From Liolophura sinensis (taxonomy: Eukaryota > Mollusca > Polyplacophora > Chitonida > Chitonidae), in assembly GCF_032854445.1 (NCBI RefSeq), contig NC_088302.1:6879338-6943337 (forward strand): a DNA stretch of 64,000 bases, written 5' to 3'. A program made the translations under genes and the position numbers. The first letter of the stretch is position 1, and each line of letters opens with the position of its first letter. This document shows, in pieces, positions 55,555-64,000 of the stretch. A model generated the notes under the pieces. The model saw nothing but the letters and a program-made list of their open reading frames with translations, ran no database searches and was not told the DNA's origin.

Positions 55555-55912
55555 GTGACCGGCCCGGATAGCACAGTTGCTACCGCTTCGGGACCGGTAG
55601 ATCCAGGATCAATCCTTGATCGAGTCACACCTAAGACTTTAAAAGAGGAAGTTGTAACTTTCTCGCTTGGCGTTCAGCATGAAGGGGATAGTGCAACGAC
55701 TGGTTGACCCGTATCAGTATAATGGCTCAAGCGGGAAGCCGCCTCAGTGTCTACGGGAAGCCGCCTCAGTGAAGCAGCACTAGATAAAAGAGCGGTGGAA
55801 ATCCGTCCTGCAACAAGGAGGCACATTACCTGCACTCTAAATATTCCTTCGTCGTAATATGACAGAAAAATCGTTAAGTACGACCCTCAAGCACTCACTC
55901 ACTCATTACAAC
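55555..55912 (+). mobile_element. second SINE family with CACT tail
   Basis: Starts with a tRNA-like head (GGCCCGGATAGCACAGTTGC, then a B-box-like GGATCAATCCT), has a body with a duplicated GGGAAGCCGCCTCAGTG (55740 and 55758), and a 3' end of ATATGACAGAAAAATCGTTAAG, TACGACC, CTCAAGCACTCACTCACTCA. CACTCA-tailed SINEs with a GTTAAGTACGACGTTAAACC-like end are known from molluscan genomes; I assign it by that pattern. It does not share the MetaSINE centre. Confidence 0.7.
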
Positions 55913-56548
55913 TGGTATTATTTGTCCAACATGAACACGACGGCTTGGTTGACACCAGAGAACCTCTTAGGAAGGGGTTGGCCAATAGATTGCTATCTTT
56001 TAGAACACGGTAGGCCATAAGCGGTATTGGTAATACCCATTGTTGACTTGCTCTACAGTGCGTTTACATGTACATGTGAGCATTCGTCCTGTGGGAGTGG
56101 TCGTGTAACTGTCTTGCTCTTAGCAATCATTTCTGGGAGGACATTTCATTGCTATTTCTCTTTTTAGCGCACCAGGAAACCCTCTACATTTATTTAAAGG
56201 CCTCCAAAATTAATTTCCCAGCCCTTGTGTATGTAAAAATTGCTATGTTCCACTCATTCTCTTGGGTCCTTTAGATGACTAGGGCTTTACGCACCATCCT
56301 CAGTGTCTCAACCAAAAATAACTTAAATTTAATAGTGCTATCTATACTCAGACATTAATATCACGGAGACATATATGTCGAGGTCTTTAAAGATCAAACT
56401 GCATGAACGTACAGACGAACCGACACTAATTACCAATTCTTTATGAAGTATTTACGTCAGAGAATATTGTATCTGATATCTTCCCAACATGCCTAAAAAA
56501 GTTACATTTCAGATAAATACAGATAGCTGAAAATAGGCGATATAACAC
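55913..56548. other. anonymous DNA
   Basis: Nothing recognised with confidence. A short GATAGCTG stretch near 56525 might be the left end of a family X copy, but the match is too short to count. Confidence 0.45.
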
Positions 56549-57115
56549 CTCAGCCCTCTAGGTAAGCTTGTCGTAAAAGTCGACTAACCTAGAGCTCTCC
56601 TGTGTAAGCCCGGTGAATATAATAGGCTCACATCTTCCCGTTTGTGTGAGAGGCAACCGGGGAGCGACCTGTTTGCCATGGATTGCGACCCGTAATCTAC
56701 GAGGACGGGATCCTGGTGGCTGAGGGCGTTTTGGTCTTGCGAGATCCTCACGCCCAACACGTGACTTTGGCCCTTACTTGGAGAGAGACGGGAGGTCGGA
56801 TGGGCCCGGTCCGATCAATCGGCTGGTCATGTCAAGCCCTACACTTGATCCCGTTTGTTATTCTTTGTCTTACTGAGATGTCGAGTTGGCTCTTCTTCAG
56901 ATGCACTTCCTTTCGGGTCAATACAGAAGGCGGTGGCTAATGGGTCAATCGAGTAGAATGGATTTAACGTTTTGGTATAACTCAATCTGTTCTAGTATAC
57001 CTTTCGTGGATTCCCTGTTTCTAGTCTCTGCTGGTCATCCGCAGAGGTAGGTTAGCCCTTGTTGGCACTCCGTGGCGGGTGGGGGACACGTAAGGCGAAA
57101 TTAATAAAATAAATA

Positions 57116-58470
57116 ATGGCCTCATTTCAAATTTTAACTTCAGTTATACCAAATAGATCTTCTTCTCAGCCGACTTCATCAAGTCCTGATAAAAAGAGGA
57201 AGTTAGAAGTTTTCACAGACTCTCTTGATAATGGACAGGACAGCTGGCCGGCTTTTATTGTTCTCTCGACTAAGAGTGAACAAAAGCCGGCCTCTAAAAT
57301 TCATCCTTTTGTATTGAAAAGGGCTCTCCAGGACACAGCTGGAACATTAAAAACCGTTACTAAGTTACGATCCGGAGACATTCTCATTGAATGTTTCCGG
57401 AAGTAACAATCCAAAATTTTATTATCATTAAATAAAATAGCTGATATACCTGTTTTCGCATCCCCGCACAATTTCCTGAACAGCTGTCAGGGGATAATTT
57501 GTGATCGGGATGGTGATATTATTGACTTGTCTGAAGAGGAAATATGCGCAGAACTGAAATCCCAGGGTGTTGCCAGAGTAAAACGCTTCACTATGAAGAA
57601 ATCTGGCAACATAATTAAACTTAATAGATATCTTTTGACCTTTAACACAACCTCACTTCCGTCATATATCTACATTGGCCGTATAGGGTTAGTGTAGATT
57701 TATACATTCCCAACCCTACACGCTGCTTTACTTGCCAAAAATTTGGTCACGGCAACGGCCAGTGTAATAATAAAATGGTTTGTTTTAGATGCGGCAGTGA
57801 GGGTCATGATGGTTTCGAAAGCAGCACAGTTAAGTGTTGTAATTGCAGTGGAGATCACATGGCCTCCTCCAAGGACTGTCCGTTTTTTATTAAAGAAAAG
57901 CAAATAATAAACCTAAAAACTAAAAAATAGTATCTCTTCTCAGGAGGCCCGCAAATTGGCCTCCCTCTCTAACACTTCACTGCAATCTTTGTTTGCCAAT
58001 GTGGTCAAGCAAACTACAACATCTGTTGGAACTCAAACTTCATTAACATGGCCCATTAGAAACGACAAACCTAACTCCACATCTTTACAACCTGCTGCTC
58101 AACCTGCGCATATTTCCTGCTCAACACAGACCACTGCATAACAGCAAATAAAACCAGTCAATAATAAACAACAAACTGATAAACCTTAAACTAACCAATT
58201 CAAAAACAAAACTGCCAAAACCAAATCTGGAAATAAATATAATAATGATAATAGTAAACCTAGTGGTCCCACAGAGCGTTCCTCTAAGGCCACTAGGGAC
58301 CCTGTCCAAATTTTTAATAGGTTTGCATCGTTGAAGGACGTTGGTTCTACAACATCGCATGCGGATGTGATGGATACATCACCCGCACCAGGGAGATCTT
58401 CGAGCCGATCTCCAAGGAAGCGTCGTCCTTGGTCCAAACATAAAGAGAAATCTCCTATACGTCTCCCTCC
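57116..58470 (+). pseudogene. LINE ORF1 (gag-like, zinc knuckles), copy F
   Basis: The most complete ORF1 of the window. N-terminal part 57116-57403: SSSQPTSSSPDKKRK, DSWPAFIVLSTKSEQKPASK, IHPFVLKRALQDTAGTLKTV, TKLRSGDILIECFRK, which reads like an RRM-like gag fold. Then ICDRDGDIIDLSEEEICAEL. Zinc knuckles at about 57718-57890 (CFTCQKFGHGNGQC, CFRCGSEGHDGFES with the last cysteine lost by a small deletion, CCNCSGDHMASSKDC). C-terminal part in other frames (57956-58141, then SPAPGRSSSRSPRKRRPWSK before ORF2). At least three frameshifts and stops. Confidence 0.85.
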
Positions 58471-58473
58471 ATA

Positions 58474-61250
58474 ATGTCTTATTTAGACAAAATTATACAA
58501 TGGAACTGTCGAGGCCTTAAAGTAAATTTTATTGAAATAACACAGTTAGTTCAATCAGTTATTATAAGTATTCAATATTATTCACAGCGCTGTTGCTCTG
58601 GATACAGAGCTTCAGGCTGTGGCTATTCGTGTTTCATTGTCCGAAACAATCACATTATGTTCATTATGACCATTTTCCTATAATCCTAGAACATAACACT
58701 TCTATTTCTTTAGAAGGTGTAGTTAGGTGGAAATTCGATAAGCCTATTGGATCGCATTTCAGATGTTCTGTAAGCCTAATATCTATCCAGAGACTCTCAA
58801 AGCAGCAGATGATCTTATGTTAAAATTTAACGAGCTTGTATTACGAGCTGCCGATAGAACTATACCTAAGACCTCGACAAATCCCAAATCCAAAAGTAAA
58901 CCCTGGTACGACAATGACTGTGGTAAAGCCATAAAGGACCGTAAAAGGCTGAACGTAGATTTAACCATTGTCGTACTGATAATAATTTAAACCAGGTATG
59001 TAATTTTAGAGCTAAAGCTCGTCGATTAATCAAGTGCAAGAGACGATCTTGTTGGCGGAACTTTGTTTCGGGCATTACGTCGAAAACACCCATGCGTAAG
59101 GTCTGGAACATGGTTCAGAAACTTAAGGGCAAAAATGATAAAGCCAAAGTCCAGCATTTGAAAGATGGAAATAATATATTAACCTCTCCATCCGATATAG
59201 CAAATAAATTAGCTAAGACAATTTCCAACAAATCTTCTTCTGAGAACTATGCTAAAAAATTCCAACATATTAAAAACCAGAAGGAGAAAATTAAATTGCC
59301 CTTTTCTTCTAAAAATTTAGCAGATTATAATTGTCCTTTTAATATCGAGGAACTTAAAACTGCATTTAAAAAGGCCCACGATACTGTATTATCTCCTTCC
59401 CTAAACCGGGAAAGGATCATACTGATCCAAATAATTACCGTCCCATAGCTCTTACCAGCTGTGTCTGTGAGACTATGGAACGGATGATTAATGATAGATT
59501 TGTTTGGTTTCTTGAAACCAATAAGTTGCTTTCTAATATTCAATGCGGTTTTCGTCAAGCTAGATCCACTATGGATCACCTTGTTCGATTTGAAACCTTT
59601 ATTCGCGATGTCTTCATCAATAACGAACATGTGGTGTCCATATTCTTTGACCTTGAAAAGGCCTACGACACCACATGGAAATATGGTATTTTAAAAGACC
59701 TCGCGGATATGGGACTTAAAGGTTGCTTACCTATATTTATATCACAAATTTTATCTGATCGTCAGTTTAAGGTACGGGTTGGGTCCACTCTTTCTGACTC
59801 TTATGAGCAGGAAATGGGTGTACCCCAGGGCAGCATTCTATCACCAACTTGTTTTAGCATAAAAATAAATAGCCTAGCAAATACATTAACATCGGGCACA
59901 GAGGGTTCTTTATATGTTGATGATTTCCATATATGCTACCGAGCTAAGAATATGAATAATGTAGAACGTCAGTTGCAACTTTGTCTCAATAAAATCGAGA
60001 AATGGGCAAATGAAAACGGTTTTAGATTTTCAACATCTAAAACCGTCGGTATGCATTTTTGTAATAAACGGACACTTCATCTTGACCCTGAGCTTAATTT
60101 TTGTGGTGAATAGATTAAAATTGTTGGAGAAACTAAATGTTTAGGTATAATATTTGATAGTAAGCTATCTTTTATACCTCATATTAAAATGCTTAAAGCT
60201 AAATGTACAAAGGCTCTCGATATAATTAAAGTCGTGTCTAGTCCCGATTGGGGTGCTGACCGATCAGTTTTACTTAATTCATATCGTTCTCTGGTGAGAT
60301 CCAAATTGGACTATGGATCCATCGTTTCCGGTTCCGCTAGGAAGTCGTATATTAAAATGTTGGATCCTGTTCATCACCAAGGTTTGAGGCCTTGGTGCTT
60401 TTATAACCTCATTAGTAGAAAGTTTATACGTGGAGGCAAATGAGCCTTCTTTATACAACCGACGTATAAAACTGAGCCTTCAGTATGCTACAAAGCTTAA
60501 AGCTCATCCAACAAACCCTGCCTACGACTGTGTTTTCAATCCAACTTATGTAGGCAAATATACTAAATGTCTTAACAGGGTCCCTTCGTTTGGTCTTCGC
60601 ATACGGGACCATATTGTGGGTGCTTACATCAAGCTAGAGGATATAGCTCCGGGGTCTTTTCCGGAGACTCCTCCATGGCTTCTTCCACAACATAAACGAA
60701 TATTTGATCCTCTTATAATTCAGCAAAGTTTTGCTGAAATCAAGGCTGATTATATGGATTATCAATTGATATATACTGACGGGTCAAAGGATGGGGACAG
60801 GGTTGCGGCTGCGGCTGTCTTGGAGCAGCGGGTCACATTTTTCGTCTGCCACCTTCATCTTCTATCTTTTCTGCAGAGGCCAGGGCTATGCCCAGAGGGC
60901 AGTGATATGCAGCGACTCGCTGTCTTGCCTTTTGGCAATTCAGAATAATAAATTTAAAAATCCATTGATACTTGAGATAATAACCAAACACCGAAAATTA
61001 ATTAAAAGAGGTAAAGATATTATATTCTGTTGGATAGCAAGATCCACAATAAACTGCATGCCATTCATCCTGCCATTGGCCACAATGCCTATACTTGTCA
61101 AATGTCTCGCAGAGACCAAGTAGTTTTAACGAGGTGTGGTATTGGGCATTCTCATCTCACACACTATTTCATCTTAGATGGGAGCAGTGCTCTCGAGTGT
61201 GTTGGATGTGATGCAGAATAAGGTATTAAACATATCTTGGTTGACTGTGT
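58474..61250 (+). pseudogene. LINE ORF2 (RT-RNase H; endonuclease mostly deleted), copy F
   Basis: Begins MSYLDKIIQWNCRGLKVNFI. The catalytic middle of the endonuclease is gone: near 58661-58668 CACATTATGTTC joins straight to ATGACCATTTTCC, dropping about 310 bases present in copy D with the GDFNSHNP motif. RT 59475-60113 is a 212-codon frame with FFDLEKAYDTTWKYGILKDL, MGVPQGSILSPTCFSIK, and SLYVDDFHICYRAKNMN (YVDD intact); about 200 bases are missing just before it. RNase H and linker 60430-61123 are frameshifted (LIYTDGSKDGD, ICSDSLSCLLAIQNN). The C-terminal motif is at 61030-61221. Dead as an element. Confidence 0.85.
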
Positions 61251-61636
61251 AGACTTTGCCCATGTTAGGGAAAGGTTCTACACGGTCAACTCTTTATATG
61301 ATTTATTTGACAGCATCGCTGGTGATGTTGTCATAAATTATTTGAAGGCCATTGGCCTATATCATAAAATATACATTTTAATAGTCTTTAATATTTATAT
61401 ATAAAAAGTTATGTACATATAGCTTTCCAGATATGCTATTTTTTAAATATGCTGGTTTTCGAGTTTTAACTGTTTTGGTTTTTTCTTATCTGATTTTAAA
61501 CATGTCTGTACATTTTGTTTTATTTTTGATGTTCTCACTGTTAATACGAAAACCTTAACCGTCTCCTGTTTTCACCTTGCACAATATGGCTGAAATATTG
61601 CCGATGTGGCGTTATGCCATGATCATTCATTCATTC

Positions 61637-61725
61637 TTAGATTGGATTTTATTCTACCTGTACATGTAAATGCTTAAATAGTAACAAATTACACTCCCCC
61701 TATTTTAAGGATTGTATTTGAGTCT
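61637..61725 (+). repeat. family X fragment after LINE copy F
   Basis: GATTGGATTTTATTCTACCT, GTACATGTAAATGCTTAAAT and AGTAACAAATTACACTCCCC match the middle of X. Starts right at the end of the LINE's CATT tail. Confidence 0.65.
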
Positions 61726-61789
61726 TCCCTCATTTTGCGTGGGTTGAAGTTGCTTACGTGACTTATGAAAAATATTTATTGTTTACATT

Positions 61790-61880
61790 TAGAATAAATG
61801 AATGAATGACAACTTAACACCGCATCGGCAATTTTGCAACCATATCGTGGACAAAACAGGTTTAAAACAGGGGCCAGTAG
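61790..61880 (-). mobile_element. LINE 3'-end remnant
   Basis: AATAAATGAATGAATGACAA followed by CTTAACACCGCATCGGCAAT and CCATATCGTGGACAAAACAG is a diverged reverse copy of the family 3' end (compare 6150-6210 and 40919-40985). Only the extreme 3' end is left. Confidence 0.65.
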
Positions 61881-62138
61881 TTTTCGATACAATGGAGAAC
61901 ACGTAACATCAAACCACAATAGACGAACATGTTTTAAAAGAACCGAACCTTAGTTAAAATTGGAAACCCACAATATACTCATAACAATTTAGAAAGTCGT
62001 ATGTATGTATGATTTATTTGTATTAATGAATTAAGAACTATATTGAATGATATTTTAAAATGTACATGGTATCCCAGACGTCGCGCCCCATCCGGGTTTC
62101 CATAAAAAAAACACTTTTATTGATCATAATCATAATAA
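61881..62138. other. anonymous DNA
   Basis: Short stretch between a LINE remnant and a transposase; may contain one end of the mariner/Tc1-type element. No terminal inverted repeat was identified. Confidence 0.4.
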
Positions 62139-63042
62139 ATGCTCAAACTGCTCTGCAATATTAAACGCATCAATTCTTTTCATCGATTCTCTGCATCAAA
62201 CTGTCTTTTCACTCTCCTGAGGGTCTCAGTGGTGATCCTTCGGCACTCAGTTGTTATTGCATCCTTCAAATCATTCAGAGTGCTTGGACGATTCTGGTAC
62301 TCTACAGATTTGAGATGTCCCCAAAGCAAATAGTCAATCTGGTGATAGGGGTGGCCACTCCAAGGGACCCCTCCGTCCAATCCATTGTTTAAGGAAAGAT
62401 CTGGTTCAAGTAGTTACGCAATTTGAAAAGTGTGCTGGGCCTCCATCTCGCTAAAACAGGAAGTTTTGTCGTCGACTTATGGGACCTTCCTCAAGGTAGT
62501 CAAAGAAGAAGGTCTGCAGAAGCTTTAAGTTTTACCAGTAACATTACAATTATTGAAAAAGTAAGGCCCAATGATTTCTTTCTCCCATATTCCAGCCAAC
62601 ACCATGATCCTAGGGTTGTTTTGATGGTGTCCCTCCTCTAATTTGGTTTTCTTCTAACCAATAGCGCATATTGTGCCTGTTTACTTGGCCATTCAAATGG
62701 AAAATTGCTTCATCACTGAAGAATAGTGAAGAATCCATGTGATCACGCAACCATTCACAGAATGTCAATCGTTTATCTGTGTCATCACCATGTAGAGCTT
62801 GCACAAGTTGCACTTTGTACGGATGAAATTTGAGTCATGAGAATACGATGCACTGATGATTTGCTAATCGTTACCTCCTGGCTTATTCTCCTGACTGATT
62901 TCACAGGACTTTTAACAACATCCGGAAAACCATGGAGAATGTTTCTTCGTTAGTTGCACTCATTCGTCGCCCACATCTCTCACGATCAGCAACTGATTGT
63001 TTCTTGGAAACGTTTGATCAAACGGCAGACAGTTGTATGGTT
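62139..63042 (-). pseudogene. mariner/Tc1-superfamily transposase remnant
   Basis: Minus strand, from right to left. A decayed helix-turn-helix region (RLIKRFQETISC, then MSATNEETFSMVFRMLLKV), then 62610-62813: HPYKVQLVQALHGDDTDKRL, FCEWLRDHMDSSLFFSDEAI, HLNGQVNRHNMRYW, where SDE carries the first catalytic aspartate. Then RDGGPAHFSN (second aspartate) and, at 62180-62380, HQIDYLLWGHLKSVEYQNRP with a STLNDLKDAITTECRRITTE end. This sequence type is widespread in arthropod and mollusc genomes. Several frameshifts. It is a different family from the two Tc1-like copies. It joins LINE sequence abruptly at about 63042. Confidence 0.82.
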
Positions 63043-63044
63043 CA

Positions 63045-63215
63045 ATTGCTGGGTCAGCCTTAAATCTTGGTGAAGGACAGGATCCAACATCCTTGTATAC
63101 GACTTCCTTGCGGAACCATAAACTATGGACCCATAGTCCAATTCAGACCTCACCAGAGAACGGTAAAAGTTTAATAAAATACATCGGTGCTAGACTCGAT
63201 CTTAATTATATTGAG
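63045..63215 (-). mobile_element. I-type LINE fragment H (after RT)
   Basis: The reverse strand matches copy F at 60230-60400: CCTCACCAGAGAACGGTAAA, ACCATAAACTATGGACCCAT, AGTCCAATTCAGACC, TGGTGAAGGACAGGATCCAA, ACATCCTTGTATACGACTTC. Neither the RT nor the RNase H domain itself is included. Both borders are abrupt. Confidence 0.75.
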
Positions 63216-63465
63216 AGCATGCCCCGATTCTGCTGGTGGTTTTTTACCCCGAGGCGAGGCCTCTGCACAATTATACCAATGAATCTGAATTAAAACAAAA
63301 TGTATAGGACTAACGCTGGGAATAGTGGTGCATGATCCCAGGGCAAGTCAATAAATGATTCGTTTTCACTAAGACCCATTTCCATCCAAATATCGGATAT
63401 ATTTTAGAACATTAAACAGTAAAACATGGTATTCCCACAAAACCGTGTTCCATCTAACTGAACGT
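63216..63465. other. anonymous DNA
   Basis: No gene recognised between the LINE scrap and the GIY-YIG stretch. Confidence 0.4.
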
Positions 63466-63469
63466 TTGT

Positions 63470-64000
63470 TTGACACTGAATTCCCAAAGCAAACATTTAA
63501 CTATTTCCAAATGTGGACATACCAATTGTCTTACATGTCCATAATTTGATACATCCGCCAATTTTATTTCTTCACTGACTGATAAATGTTATTCTGTTAA
63601 TTCATACGTTAACTTACGTTGTATTGGCTCCAACTGTATTTACTTGGTAACTTGCAAGAAGTGTGGTCAGCAGTATGTTGGGAAGACCACCCAGAAACTA
63701 CATCTACGGGTGAACAGGCACCGTAAGTCCGTGCGCCGGAAACAATTGCTAATAGGCAAACACTTCTCTGCCTTCGACCATGACTGGGACCATTTCAGCA
63801 TTCAAATAATAGAATCGGTTTATCCATTACCAAATGAGACAGATGTCAAATTTGAACGTAAAATCCATGAGCTTTTCTAGATGCCAGAAATTGGTTCAGT
63901 CTTCCAGTATTGGTTGAATGATAACGTTATGGGAATCGGCAATGTAAAATCTAGCCAACCACACGACTCCATCATAACAAATTTATTCAAATACCATAAA
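63470..64000 (+). pseudogene. zinc-linker and GIY-YIG endonuclease of a Penelope-type retroelement, running off the edge
   Basis: Plus strand, one reading frame with two stops. SKCGHTNCLTCP gives the cysteine motif often placed between RT and endonuclease in Penelope-like elements, a stop follows, then SANFISSLTDKCYSVNSYVN, LRCIGSNCIYLVTCKKCGQQ, YVGKTTQKLHLRVNRHRKS: the GIY-YIG core (IYL...YVG), its conserved arginine in LRVNRH, and KHFSAFDHDWDHFSIQIIE. The final part (ERKIHELF, stop, MPEIGSVFQYWLNDNVMGIG) fits the usual glutamate-bearing end. The enzyme nicks DNA for target priming. No RT lies upstream, so this is a 5'-truncated copy, if it is Penelope-like at all. The 3' end is outside the window. 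Confidence 0.78.

Larger units (their letters stand above)
56549..61636 (+). mobile_element. I-type LINE, copy F, almost full length with internal deletions
   Basis: Leader from 56549 (the first 20-25 bases of the family 5' end are missing), ORF1 from the ATG at 57116, ORF2 from about 58474, and a true 3' end: ATTGCCGATGTGGCGTTATG then CATTCATTCATTC at about 61636. It inserted into a family X copy, whose right part follows at once. The SINE of copy D is absent from its leader. Internal deletions remove most of the endonuclease and part of the RT linker. Confidence 0.9.

Overview
The window reads as repeat-rich, intergenic or intronic DNA from an invertebrate, most likely a lophotrochozoan and probably a mollusc. 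Three things point there: many copies of a tRNA-derived SINE whose central domain matches the metazoan MetaSINE type common in molluscs, a second SINE with a CACT tail, and several copies of an RNase H-bearing non-LTR retrotransposon (I superfamily, perhaps Nimb-like) with a CATT tail. No intact host gene, ribosomal RNA gene, functional tRNA gene, operon or bacterial signal was found. All recognisable coding sequence is from mobile elements, and every copy is broken by frameshifts, stops, truncations or deletions.

Layout. 1-4900: an edge fragment of the LINE, an unrecognised decayed coding stretch, a Tc1-like remnant and a fragment of a second LINE family. 6.1-12.7 kb: two LINE copies head to head (minus 6.1-8.4, plus 8.4-12.7). 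13-18.2 kb: three MetaSINE copies, two with clear target-site duplications, in otherwise anonymous DNA. 18.6-22.1 kb: a Penelope-like reverse-transcriptase element on the minus strand carrying a 0.76-kb LTR-like insertion, followed by the RNase H end of another LINE. 25-28.7 kb: decayed SINEs and a 14-unit, 64-bp satellite array. 30-37.4 kb: a long LINE copy with a SINE in its 5' region, a Tc1-like transposase, and a truncated LINE fused to that transposase. 39-48.9 kb: a cluster of an unclassified short repeat (here 'family X'), one copy of which is split by a 7.9-kb composite of LINE, Penelope-like element and LINE that is flanked by a perfect 13-bp duplication. 50-56 kb: more family X, SINEs and a diverged tandem duplication. 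56.5-61.6 kb: a long but internally deleted LINE copy. 61.6-64 kb: family X, LINE scraps, a mariner/Tc1-type transposase remnant and a GIY-YIG endonuclease domain running to the window edge.

Working parts, as elements. The main LINE family has a 5' leader of about 0.8 kb, ORF1 (a basic N-terminal region, a gag-like fold, three zinc knuckles, a basic tail), ORF2 (APE-type endonuclease, reverse transcriptase with YVDD, RNase H, a C-terminal cysteine/histidine motif) and a 3' end closing in CATT repeats. SINEs need a LINE's machinery in trans. The Penelope-like copies hold reverse transcriptase without a linked endonuclease, and a zinc-linker plus GIY-YIG domain of the kind found in such elements lies separately at the right edge. 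I see no convincing new biological system. The most unusual items are family X, the composite 7.9-kb insertion, the satellite with a hint of three-unit periodicity, and a displaced 71-bp internal copy inside one LINE.
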